DNA from: Calliopsis andreniformis
Taxonomy: Eukaryota > Arthropoda > Insecta > Hymenoptera > Andrenidae
Assembly (NCBI RefSeq): GCF_051401765.1
Contig: NW_027480423.1
Span: 13,640,001-13,704,000 of the forward strand
DNA length: 64,000 nt
Direction of reading: 5' to 3'
In this document: positions 36,310 through 48,964 of the stretch, piece by piece
Layout of the letters: each line of letters starts with the position of its first letter
How positions within the stretch are numbered: position 1 is the first letter of the stretch
Position numbers and translations under genes: made by a program
Notes under the pieces: generated by a model
Seen by the model: the letters and a program-made list of their open reading frames with translations, nothing else
Told to the model about the DNA's origin: nothing
The model's database searches: none

Positions 36310-38980
36310 ATACGATATAAATACAACTGCTTTTCCATCGTATAAAATGAATAATTGCAAACAGTGTGAAAGTAATGGTCATTTCTACGTTCCGGTCAAC
36401 CTAGGTGTCACTCTAGGGCGTTGCTCCACCACATCTAATAGCTACGGCCTTAGAAGTCAACGCCAGGAGCATAAAATACAATATAAATACAACAGCTTTT
36501 CCATCGTATAAAATGAATAATTGCAAACAGTGTGAAAGTAATGGTCATTTCTACGTTCCGGGCAACCTAGGCTGCACTCTAGGGTGTTGCTCCACCAGAT
36601 GGAATAGCTAGGGCCTTAGAAGTCAACGCCCGAAGCATAAAATGCAAAATAAATAGGACAGTTTTTCGATTGTATTAAACGAATAACTGCAACCAGTCTG
36701 AAAGTACTGGTCATTTCTACGTTCCGGGTAACCTAGGTTTCACACTAGGGCGTTGCTCCACCAGATCGAATAGCTAGGGACTTCGAACTCAACGCCAGAA
36801 GGATAAAATACAATATAAGTACAAAAGTTTTTCCATCGTATAAAATGAATAATTGCAGACATTGTGAAAGTAATGGTCATTTCTACGTTCCGGTCAACCC
36901 AGGTGCCACTCTAGGGCGTCGCTCGACCACATCTAATAGCTACGGCTTTAGAAGTCGACGCCAGGAGCATAAAATACAATACAAATACAACAGCTTTTCC
37001 ATCGTATAAAATGAATAATTGCAAACAGTGTGAAAATAATGGTCATTTCTACGTTCCGGGCAACCTAGGCTGCACTCTAGGGTGTTGCTACACCAGATGG
37101 AATAGCTAGGGCCTTAGAGGTCAACGCCCGAAGCATAAAATACAATATAAGTACAACAGTTTTTCCATCTTATAAAATGAATAACTGTAACCAGTGTGAA
37201 AGTACTGGTCATTTCTACGTTCCGGGCAACCTAGGCTTGAGTCTAGGGCCTTCCTCCACCAGATCGAATAGTTAGGGCCTTAGACGTCAACGCCAGAAGC
37301 ATAAAATACCATAAAGATGCAACAGCTTTCCTTCGTATAACAGGAATAACTGCAAACAGTGTGATAGTACTGGTCATTACCACGTTCCGGGTAATCTAGG
37401 CTTCACTCTACGGCGCTGCTCCACCAGATCGAATAGCTAAGGACATCGACTTCAACGCCAGAAGTATAAAATACAATATAAGAACAAAAGTTTTTCCATC
37501 GTATAAAATGAACAATTGCAGACATTGTGAAAGTAATGATCATTTCTACGTTCCGGTAAACCTAGGTGTCACTCTAGGGCGTTGCTCCACCACAGCTAAT
37601 AGCTACGGCTTTAGAAGTCAACGCCAGGAGCATAAAATACAATATAAATACAACAGCTTTTCCATCGTATAAAATGAATAATTGCAAACAGTGTGAAAGT
37701 AATGGTCATTTCTACGTTCCGGGCAACGTCGGCTGCACTCTAGGGTGTTGCTCCACCAGATGGAATAGCTAGGGCCTTAGAAGTCAACGCCCGAAGCATA
37801 AAATGCAAAATAAATATAACAGCTTTTCCATCGTATGAAACGAATAACAGCAACCAGTCTGAAAGTACTGGTCATTTCTACGTTCCGGGTAACCTAGGTT
37901 TCACACTAGGGCGTTGCTCCAACAGATCGAATAGCTAGGGACTTAGAATTCAACGCCAGAAGGATAAAATACAATATAAGTACAACAGTTTTTCCATCGT
38001 ATGTAATGAATAAATGCAGACATTGTGAAAGTAATGGTCATTTCTACGTTCCGGGCAACCTAGGCTGCACTCTAGGGTGTTGCTCCACCAGATGGAATAG
38101 ATAAAGACTTAGAATTCAATGCCGGAAGCATAAAATGCAATATAAATATAACAGCTTTTCCATCGTATAAAACGAATAATAGCAACCAGTGTGAAAGTTA
38201 TGGTCATTTCCACGTTCGGGGCAACCTAGGCATCACTCTAGGGCGTTGCTCCACCTGTTGGAATAGTTCGGGCCTTAGAAGTCAACGCCCGAAGCATAAT
38301 ATGCAAAATAAATAGAACAGTTTTTCCTTTGTATAAAACGAATAACTGTAACCAGTGTGAAAGTACTGGTCATTTCTACGTTCCGGGCAAACTAGGCTTC
38401 ACTGTAGGGCGTTGCTCCACCAAATCGAATAGTTAGGGCCTTAGAAGTCAACGCCCGAAGCATAAAATACAATATAAGTACAACAGTTTTTCCATCGTAT
38501 AAAATGAATGATTGCGATCATTGTGAAAGTAATTGTCATTTCTACGTTCCGGGCAACCTAGCCTTCACTCTAGAGCGTTTCTCCACCAGACCAAACAGTT
38601 AGGGCCTTAGAAGTCAACGTCCGAAGCATAAAATGCAAAATAAATATAACAGCTTTTCCATCGTATGAAACGGATAACAGCAACCAGTCTGAAAGTACTG
38701 GACATTTCTACGTTCCGGGTAACCTAGGTTTCACACTAGGGCGTTGCTCCACCAGATCGAATAGCCAGGGACTTAGAAGTCAACGCCAGGAGCATAAAAT
38801 ACAATATAAATACATCAGTTTTTCCATCGTATAAAACGAATAATTGCAACCAGTTTGAAAGTGACGGCCAATTCTACCTTCCGGGCAATCTAGGCTTCAC
38901 TCTAGGGCGTTGCTCCACCAGATCGAATAGTTAGTGCCTTAGAAGTCAACGCCAGAAGCATAAAATACAATATAAATGCA
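36310..38980 (+). repeat. Island of zone A-type monomers
   Basis: Variants typical of 1-12 kb return here: CAACGCCAGGAGCATAAAAT, AATGAATAATTGCAGACATT, GAATAATTGCAAACAGTGTG. A private monomer with GCTGCACTCTAGGGTGTTGC occurs at 36,571, 37,069, 37,732 and 38,064 (steps of 498, 663 and 332 bp, that is 3, 4 and 2 monomers), so the island was locally expanded after it separated from zone A. It is flanked on both sides by other monomer types. Confidence 0.78.
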
Positions 38981-41829
38981 ACAGTTTTTCCATCGTATAA
39001 AACGAATAATTGCAACCAGTATGAAACTTATGGTCACTTCTACTTTCCGAGCAACCTAGGCTTCACCCTAGGGCGTTGCTCCAACGGATTGAATAGTTAG
39101 GGCCTTAAGATGTCAACGCCAGAACCATAAAATGCAAAAAAAATACAACAGTGTTTCCATCATATAACAGGAATAATTGCAACCAGTTTGAAAGTGATGG
39201 CCAATTCTACGTTCCGGGCAACCTAGGTTTCACTCCAGGGCGTTGCTCCACCAGACCGAATAGTTACGGCCTAAGAAGTCAACGCCAGAAGCATAAAATA
39301 CGATATAAATACAACATCTTTTCCATCGCATAAAACGAATAATTGGAACCAGTGTGAAAGTAATGGTCATTTCTACGTTCCGAGCACCCTAGGCGTCACT
39401 CTAGGGCGTTGCTCCACCACATCTAATCGCTATGGCCTTAGAAGTCAACACCAGAGGCTTAAAGTACAATATAAATACAACAGCGTTTCCATTGTATAAA
39501 TCGAATAATTGCAACCAGTGTGAAAGTTATGGTCATTTCTATATTCCGAGCAACCTAGGATTCACTCTAGGGCGTTGCTCCACCAGATCGAATAGTTAGG
39601 TCCTTAGAAGTAAACGCCAGAAGCATAAAATACGATATAAATACAACAGCGTTTCCATCGTATAAAACGAATAATTGCAACCAGTGAGAAAGTTATGGTC
39701 ATTTCTACATTCCGAGCAACCTAGGACTCACTCTAGGGCGCTCCTCCACCAGATCGAATAGTTAGGTCCTTAGAAGTGAACGCCCGAAACATAAAATGCA
39801 AAAAAAATACAACTGTGTTACCATCATATATCAGGAGTAATTGCAACCAGTTTGAAAGTGATGGCCAATTCTACGTTCCGGGCAACCTAGGTTTCACTCC
39901 AGGGCGTTGCTCCACCAGACCGAATAGTTACGGCCTAAGAAGTCAACGCCAGAAGCATAAAATACGATATAAATACAACAGCTTTTCCATCGTATAAAAG
40001 GAATAATTGCAAACAGTGTGAAAGTAATGGTCATTTCTACGTTCCGGGCAAGCTAGGCTTCACCCTAGGCCGTTGTTCCACCAGATCGAATAGCTGGGGC
40101 CTTAGAAGTCAACGCCAGAGGCATAAAATACAATATAAATACAACAGTTTTTCCATCATATAAAACGAATAATTGCAACCAGTATGAAACTGATGGTCAT
40201 TTCTATTTTCCGAGCAACCTAGGCTTCACCCTAGGGCGTTGCTCCAACAGATTGAATAGTTAGGGCCTTAGAAGACAACGCCCGAAGCATAAAATGCAAT
40301 AAAAATACAACAGCTTTTCCATCGTATAAAACGAATAATTGCAACCAGTTTGAAAGTGATGGCCAATTCTACGTTCCGGGCAACCTAGGTTTCACTCCAG
40401 GGCGTTGCTCCACCAGATCGAATAGTTACGGCCTAAGAAGTCAACGCCAGAAGCATAAAATACGATATAAATACAACAGCTTTCCCATCGTATAAAACGA
40501 ATAATTGCAACCAGTGTGAAAGTAATGGTCATTTCTACGTTCCGAGCACCCTAGGCGTCACCCTAGGGCGTTGCTCCTCCACATCTAGTAGCCACGGCCT
40601 TAGAAGTCAACGCCAGAGGCATAAAGTACAATATAAATACAACAGGGTTTCCATCGTATAAAACGAATAATTGCAACCAGTGTGAAAGTTATGGTCTGTT
40701 CTACATTACGAGCAACCTAGGATTCACTCTAGGGCGTTGCTGCAACAGATCGAATAGTTAGGTCCATAGAAGTAAACGCCAGAAGCATAAAATACGATAT
40801 AAATACAACAGCGTTTGCATCGTATAAAACGAATAATTGCAACCAGTGTGAAAGTTATGGTCATTTCTACATTCCGAGCAACCTAGGATTCACTCTAGGG
40901 CGTTGCTCCACTGATCGAATAGTTAGGTCCTTAGAAGTAAACGCCAGAAGAATAAAATACGATATAAATACAACAGCTTTTCCATCGTATAAAAGGAATA
41001 ATTGCTGCCAGTGTAAAAGTTATGGTCATTTCTAGGTTCCGGGCAACCTAGGCTTCACTCTAGGGCGTTGCTCCACCAGATCGAATAGCTAGGGTCTTAG
41101 AAGTCAACGCCAGAAGCATAAAATACAATATAAATACAACAGTTTTTCCATCGTATAAAAAGTATAATTGCAACCAGTATGAAATTGTTGGTCATTTCTA
41201 GTTTCCGGGCAACCTAGGCTTCACCCTTGGGCGTTGCTCCAACAGGTTGAATAGTTAGGGCCTTAGACGTCTACGCCGGAAGCATAAAATGCAATAAAAA
41301 TGCAACAGTTTTTCTATCGTATAAAAGGATTAATTGCAACCAGTTTGAACGTCATGGTCAATTCTACGTTCCGGGCAACCTAGGCTTCACTCTAGGGCGT
41401 TGATCCAACAGATTGAATAGTTAGGGCCTTAGCAGTCAACGCCGGAAGCATAAAATACAATATAAATACAACAGTTTTTCCATCGTATAACAGGAGTAAC
41501 TGCAAACAGTGTGAAAGTACTGGTCATTTCTACGTTCCGGGTAACCTAGGCTTCACTCTAGGGCGTTGCTCCACCAGATCGAATAGTTAGGGCCTTAGAT
41601 GTCAACGCCAGAAGCATAAAATTCAATAAAGATGCAACAGTTTTTCAATCGTATAAAGCGAATAATAGCAACCAGTGTGAAAGTTATGGTCATTTCTACG
41701 TTCCGGGCAACCTAGACTTCACCACAGGGCGTTGTTCCACCAGATCGAATAGTTAGGGCCTAAGAAGTGAACGCCAGCATCATAAAATACAATTTGAATA
41801 CAACAGTTTTTCCATGATATAAAACGAAT
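38981..41829 (+). repeat. Zone K flank, including a third copy of a 1.2-kb K segment
   Basis: About 38,980-40,205 matches 45,285-46,507 (offset 6302, 38 monomers) and through it 52,088-53,310. Shared variants include TTAAGATGTCAACGCC, ATGCAAAAAAAATACAAC, and GCATAAAACGAATAATTGG near 39,328 and 45,630. From about 40,205 to 41,829 monomers are K-type but less regular; 41,450-41,820 recurs at about 42,775-43,145 (offset 1325, 8 monomers). Confidence 0.75.
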
Positions 41830-44800
41830 AATTGCAACCAGTATGAAACTTATGGTCATTTCTATTTTCCGAGCAACATAGGCTTCACCCTAGGGCGTTC
41901 CTCCAACGGATTGAATAGTTAGGGCCTTAGAAGTCAACGCCCGAAGCATAAAATGCAATAAAAATACAACAGTGTTTCCATAATATAACAGGAATAATTG
42001 CATCCAGTTTGAAAGTGATGGCCAATTCTACGTCCCGGGCAACCTAGGCTTCACTCTAGGGCTTTGCTCCACCAGATCGAATAGTTAGCGCCTCAGAAGT
42101 CAACGCCAGAAGCATAAAACACTATATAAATACAACAGCTTTTCATCGTATAAAACGAATAATTGCAACCAGTATGAAACTTATGGTCATTTCTACTTTC
42201 CGAGCAACGTAGGCTTCACCCTAGGGCGTTGCTCCAACAGATTGAATAGTTAGGGCCTCAGAAGTCTACGCTCGAACCATAAAATGCAAAAAAAATACAA
42301 CAGTGTTTCAATCATATAACAGGAATAATTGCGACCAGTTTGAAAGTGATGGCCAATTCTACGTTCCTGCCAACCTAGGCTTCACTCTAGGGCGTTGCTC
42401 CACCAGATCGAATAGTTAGTGCCTTAGAAGTCAACGCCAGAAGCATAAAACACTATATAAATACAACAGCTTTTCATCGTATAAAACGAATAATTGCAAC
42501 CAGTATGAAACTTATGGTCATTTCTACTTTCCGAGCAACCTAGGCTTCACCCTAGGGCGTTGCTCCAACAGATTGAATAGTTAGGGCCTCAGAAGTCTAC
42601 GCTCGAACCATAAAATGCAAAAAAAATACAACAGTGTTTCAATCATATAACAGGAATAATTGCGACCAGTTTGAAAGTGATGGCCAATTCTACGTTCCTG
42701 CCAACCTAGGCTTCACTCTAGAGCGTTGCTCCACCAGATCGAATTGTTAGTGCCTTAGCAGTCAACGCCAGAAGCATAAAATACAATATAAATACAACAG
42801 TTTTTCCATCGTATAACAGGAGTAACTGCAAACAGTGTGAAAGTACTGGTCATTTCTACGTTCCGGGTAACCTAGGCTTCACTCTAGGGCGTTGTTCCAC
42901 CAGATCGAACAGTTCGGGCCTAAGAAGGCAACGCCAGAAGCATAATATACAATATAAATATAACAGTTTTTCAATCGTATAAAGCGAATAATAGCAACCA
43001 GTGTGAAAGTTATGGTCATTTCTACGTTCCGGGCAACCTAGACTTCACCACAGGGCGTTGTTCCACCAGATCGAATAGTTAGGGCCTAAGAAGTGAACGC
43101 CAGCAGCATAAAATACAATTTGAATACAACATTTTTTCCATGATATAAAACGAATAATTGCAACCAGTATGAAAGTTATGGTCATTTCTTCTTTCCGGGC
43201 AACCTAGGCTTCACCCTTGGGCGTTGCTCCAACAGATTGAATGGTTAGGGCCTTAGAAGTCAACGCCGGAAGCGTAAAATGCAATAAAAATACAACAGTT
43301 TTTCCATCGTATAAAAGGATCAATTGCAACCAGTTTGAAAGTGATGGTCATTTCTACGTTCCGGGCAACCTAGGCTTCACTCTAGGGCGTTGCTGCAACA
43401 GATCGAATAGTTAGGTCCATAGAAGTCAACGCCCGAAGCATAAAATACAATATAAATACAACAGTTTTCCATCGTATAAAACGAATAATTGCAACCAGTG
43501 TGAAACTTATGGTCATTTCTACTTTCCGAGCAACCTAGGCCTCAACCTAGGGCGTTGCTCCAACAGATTGAATAGTTAGGGCCTTAGAAGTCTACGCCCG
43601 AACCATAAAATGCAAAAAAAATACAACAGTGTTTCCATCATATAACAGGAATAATTTCGACCAGTTTGAAAGTGATGGCCAATTCTACGTTCCGGGCAAC
43701 CTAGGCTTCACTCTAGGGCGTTGCTCCACCAGATCGAATGGTTAGTGCCTTAGAAGTCAACGCCAGAAGCATAAAATACAATATAAATGCAACAGTTTTT
43801 CCATCGTATGAAACAAATAATTGCAACCAGTATGAAGCATATGGTCATTTCTACTTTCCGAGCAACCTAGGCTTCACCCTAGGGCGTTGCTCCAACGGAT
43901 TGAATAGTTAGGGCCTTAGAAGTCAACGCCCGAACCATAAAATGCAAAAAAAATACAACAGCGATTCCATCATATAACAGGAATAATTTCAACCAGTTTC
44001 AAAGTGATGGCCAGTTCTACGTTCCGGGCAACCTAGGCTTCACTGTAGGGCGTTGCTCCACCAGGTCGAATAGTTAGTGCCTTAGAAGTCAACGCCGGAA
44101 GCATAAAATACAATATAAATACAACAGTTTTTCCATCGTATATAACGAATAATTGCAACCAGTATGAAAGTGATGGCCAATTCTACCTTCCGGGCAACCT
44201 AGGCTTCACTCTAGGGCGTTGCTCCACCAGATCGAATAGTTAGTGCCTTAGAAGTCAACGCCAGAAGCATAAAATACAATATATATACAACAGTTTTTCC
44301 ATCGTATAAATCGAATAATTGCAACCAGTATGAAACTTATGGTCATTTCTATTTTCCGAGCAACATAGGCTTCACCCTAGGGCGTTCCTCCAACGGATTG
44401 AATAGTTAGGGCCTTAGAAGTCAACGCCCGAAGCATAAAATGCAATAAAAATACAACAGTGTTTCCATAATATAACAGGAATAATTGCATCCAGTTTGAA
44501 AGTGATGGCCAATTCTACGTCCCGGGCAACCTAGGCTTCACTCTAGGGCTTTGCTCCACCAGATCGAATAGTTAGCGCCTCAGAAGTCAACGCCAGAAGC
44601 ATAAAACACTATATAAATACAACAGCTTTTCATCGTATAAAACGAATAATTGCAACCAGTATGAAACTTATGGTCATTTCTACTTTCCGAGCAACCTAGG
44701 CTTCACCCTAGGGCGTTGCTCCAACAGATTGAATAGTTAGGGCCTCAGAAGTCTACGCTCGAACCATAAAATGCAAAAAAAATACAACAGTGTTTCAATC

Positions 44801-47800
44801 ATATAACAGGAATAATTGCGACCAGTTTGAAAGTGATGGCTAATTCTACGTTCCTGCCAACCTAGGCTTCACTCTAGGGCGTTGCTCCACCAGATCGAAT
44901 AGTTAGTGCCTTAGAAGTCAACGCCAGAAGCATAAAACACTATATAAATACAACAGCTTTTCATCGTATAAAACGAATAATTGCAACCAGTATGAAACTT
45001 ATGGTCATTTCTACTTTCCGAGCAACCTAGGCTTCACCCTAGGGCGTTGCTCCAACAGATTGAATAGTTAGGGCCTCAGAAGTCTACGCTCGAACCATAA
45101 AATGCAAAAAAAATACAACAGTGTTTCAATCATATAACAGGAATAATTGCGACCAGTTTGAAAGTGATGGCCAATTCTACGTTCCTGCCAACCTAGGCTT
45201 CACTCTAGAGCGTTGCTCCACCAGATCGAATAGTTAGTGCCTTAGAAGTCAACGCCAGAAGCATAAAATACAATATAAATACAACAGTTTTTCATCGTAT
45301 GAAGCAAATAATTGCAACCAGTATGAAACTTATGGTCACTTCTACTTTCCGAGCAACCTAGGCTTCTCCCTAGGGCGTTGCTCCAACGGATTGAATAGTT
45401 AGGGCCTTAAGATGTCAACGCCCGAACCATAAAATGCAAAAAAAATACAACAGTGTTTCCATCATATAACAGGAATAATTGCAACCAGTTTGAAAGTGAT
45501 GGCCAATTCGACGTTTCGGGCAACCTAGGTTTCACTCCAGGGCGTTGCTCCACCAGACCGAATAGTTACGGCCTAAGAAGTCAACGCCAGAAGCATAAAA
45601 TACGATATAAATACAACATCTTTTCCATCGCATAAAACGAATAATTGGAACCAGTGTGAAAGTAATGGTCATTTCTACGTTCCGAGCACCCTAGGCGTCA
45701 CTCTAGGGCGTTGCGCCACCAGATCTAATCGCTACGGCCTTAGAAGTCAACACCAGAGGCTTAAAGTACAATATAAATGCAACAGCGTTTCCATTGTATA
45801 AAACGAATAATTGCAACCAGTGTGAAAGTTATGGTCATTTCTATATTCCGAGCAACCTAGGATTCACTCTAGGGCGTTGCTCCACCAGATCGAATAGTTA
45901 GGTCCTTAGAAGTAAACGCCAGAAGCATAAAATACGATATAAATACAACAGCGTTTCCATCGTATAAAACGAATAATTGCAACCAGTGTGAAAGTTATGG
46001 TCATTTCTACATTCCGAGCAACCTAGGACTCACTCTAGGGCGCTCCTCCACCAGATTGAATGGTTAGGTCCTTAGAAGTGAACGCCCGAAACATAAAATG
46101 CAAAAAAAATACAACTGTGTTTCCATCATATATCAGGAATAATTGCAACCAGTTTGAAAGTGATGGCCAATTCTACGTTCCGGGCAACCTAGGTTTCACT
46201 CCAGGGCGTTGCTCCACCAGACCGAAAAGTTACGGCCTAAGAAGTCAACGCCAGAAGCATAAAATACGATATAAATACAACAGCTTTTCCATCGTATAAA
46301 AGGAATAATTGCAAACAGTGTGAAAGTAATGGTCATTTCTACGTTCCGGGCAAGCTAGGCTTCACCCTAGGCTGTTGTTCCACCAGATCGAATAGCTGGG
46401 GCCTTAGAAGTCAACGCCAGAAGCATAAAATACAATATAAATACAACAGTTTTTCCATCGTATAAAACGAATAATTGCAACCAGTATGAAACTGATGGTC
46501 ATTTCTACGTTCCGGGCAACCTAGGCTTCACTCTAGGGCGTTGCTCCACCAGATCGAATAGTTAGAGCCTTAGAAGTCAGCGCCAGAAGCATAAAATACA
46601 ATATAAATAAAACAGATTTTCCATCGTATAAAACGAATAATTGCTACCAGTGTAAAAGTTATGGTCAGTTCTACGTTCCGGGCAACCTAGGCCTCACTCT
46701 AGGTCGTTTTTCCACGAGATCCAATTGTTAGGGCCTAAGAAGTCAACGCCAGAAGCATAAGATACAATATACATATAACAGATTTTCCATCGTATAGAAC
46801 GAATAATAGCAACCAGTGTGAAAGTTAACGTCATTTCTACTTTCCGGGCAACCTAGGCTTCCCCGTCGGGCGTTGCACCAACAGATTGAATAGTTAGGGC
46901 CTTAGAAGTCAACGCCCGATGCATAAAATACAAAATAAATAGAACAGTTTTTCCATCGTTTAAAACGAATAATTACTACCGGTGTGAAAGCTATGGTCAT
47001 TTCTACTTCACGGGCAACCTAGACTACACCATAGGGCGTTGCTCCACCATATCGAATAGATAGTGCCTTAGAAGTCAACGCCAGAAGCATAAAATACTAT
47101 AAAAATACAACAGTTTTTCCATCATATAAAACGAATAATTGCAACCAGTATGAAACTTATGGTCATTTCTACTTTCCGAGCAACCTAGGCTTCAACCCTA
47201 GGGCGTTGCTCCAACAGATTGAATAGTTACGTCCTTAGAAGTCAACGCCCGAAGCATAAAATGCAATAAAAATACAACAGTGTTTCCATCATATAACAGG
47301 AATAATTGCAACCAGTTTGAAAGTGATGGCCAATTCGACGTTCCGGGCAACCTAGGCTTCACTCTATTGCGTTGCTCCACCAGATCGAATAGATAGTGCC
47401 TTAGAAGTCGATGCCAGAAGCTTAAAATACAATATAAATACAACAGTTTTTCCATCGTATAAAACGAATAATTGCAACCAGCATGAAACTTATGGTCATT
47501 TCTACTTTCCGAGCAACCTAGGCTTCACCCTAGGGCGTTGCTCCAACAGATTGAATAGTTAGGGCCGTAGATGTCAACGCCCGAACCATAAAATGCAAAA
47601 AAAATACAACAGTGTTACCATCATATAACAGGAATAATTGCAACCAGTTTGAAAGTGATGGCCAATTCTACGTTCCGGGCAAGCTAGGCTTCACTCTATT
47701 GCGTTGCTCCACCAGATCGAATAGTTAGGGCCTTAGAAGTCAACGCCAGAAGCATAAAATACAATATAAATACAACAGTTTTTCCATCGTATAAAACGAA

Positions 47801-48679
47801 TAATTGCAACCAGTATGAGACTTATGGTCATTTCTACATTCCGAGCAACCTAGGCTTCACCCTAGGGCGTTGATCCAACAGATTGAATATTTAGGGCCTT
47901 AGAAGTCGACGCCCGAAGCATAAAATACAATATAAATACAACAGTTTTTCGATCGTATAAAACGAATAATTGCAACCAGTATGAAAGTTATGGTCATTTC
48001 TACGTTCCGGGCATCCTAGGCTTCACCATAGTGCGTCGTTCCACCAGATGGAAGAGTTAGGGCATAAGAAGTCAACGCCAGAAGCATAAAATACGATTTA
48101 AGTAATACAGTTTTTCCATCGTATAAAACGAGTAATTGCAAACATTGCGAATTTAATGGTCATTTCTACGTTCCGGGCTACCTAGACGTCACTCTAGTGC
48201 GTTGCTCCACCACATCTAATAGCTACGGCCTTAGACGTCAACGACAGAAGCATTAAATACAATAAAGATGCAACAGCTTTTCCATCGTATAAAACGAATA
48301 ATTGCAACCAGTGTGAAAGTTATTGTCATTTCTACTTTCCTGGAAACCTATGCTTTCACTCTAGGGCGTTGCTCCACCAGATCGAATATTTAGTGCCTAA
48401 GAAGTCAACGCCAGAAGCATAAAATACAAGATAACTACAACAGTTTTTACATCGTATAAAACGAATAATTGCTACCAGTATGGAAGTGATGGTCATTTCT
48501 ACGTTCCGGGCAACCTAGGCCTCACCCTATGACGTTGTTCCACCAGATTGAATAGTTAGGCCCTAAGAAATCAACGCCAGAAGCATAAAATACAATATAA
48601 ATATAACAGTGTTTCCATCGTATAAAACGAATAATTTCAACCAGTGTGAATGTTATGGTCATTTCTACATTCCGGGCAA
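41830..48679 (+). repeat. Higher-order repeat zone K, copy 1 (~41 monomers)
   Basis: Its left part repeats at offset 7135 (43 monomers less 3) and its right part at offset 6804 (41 monomers less 2). The variant GAGCAACATAGGCTTC marks an internal 15-monomer period: 41,873 and 44,360 here, 49,008 and 51,495 in copy 2. The right part (about 45,300-48,675) is nearly identical to 52,100-55,480, with rare differences such as AATTACTACCGG near 46,971 against AATTGCTACCGG in copy 2. Many monomers carry an eight-A run (TGCAAAAAAAATACAAC) that is specific to this zone. Confidence 0.86.
42120..42781 (+). repeat. 331-bp dimer, tandem pair within zone K
   Basis: CACTATATAAATACAAC begins at 42,120 and 42,451, 331 bp apart (two monomers less one base, the missing base being in GCTTTTCATCG). 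The same pair occurs at 44,607 and 44,938, and at 49,255 and 49,586, but only a single unit exists at 51,742. The second unit here has private changes near its end (GAATTGTTAGTGCC, TTAGCAGTC). Confidence 0.85.
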
Positions 48680-48964
48680 CCTAGGCTTCACTGTAGGGCG
48701 TTGCTCCACCAGGTCGAATAGTTAGTGCCTTAGAAGTCAACGCCGGAAGCATAAAATACAATATAAATACAACAGTTTTTCCATCGTATATAACGAATAA
48801 TTGCAACCAGTATGAAAGTGATGGCCAATTCTACCTTCCGGGCAACCTAGGCTTCACTCTAGGGCGTTGCTCCACCAGATCGAATAGTTAGTGCCTTAGA
48901 AGTCAACGCCAGAAGCATAAAATACAATATATATACAACAGTTTTTCCATCGTATAAATCGAAT
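48680..48964 (+). repeat. Junction between the two zone K copies
   Basis: Up to about 48,675 the sequence follows the end of K (its partner is about 55,479). From 48,689 it follows 44,041 onward at an offset of exactly 4648 (28 monomers), a match that runs to about 49,893. The joint is in register with the monomer, as expected for homologous exchange between misaligned repeats, and falls in the CCTAGG dyad part of the monomer. Confidence 0.78.

Noticed and set aside
47198..47455. Minus-strand frames of 61-85 codons (for example here and at 54,002-54,259) as genes
   Set aside because: They are reverse-strand readings of the same satellite units and are duplicated at exactly the block offset (6804). 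No promoter, domain or independent conservation is seen.
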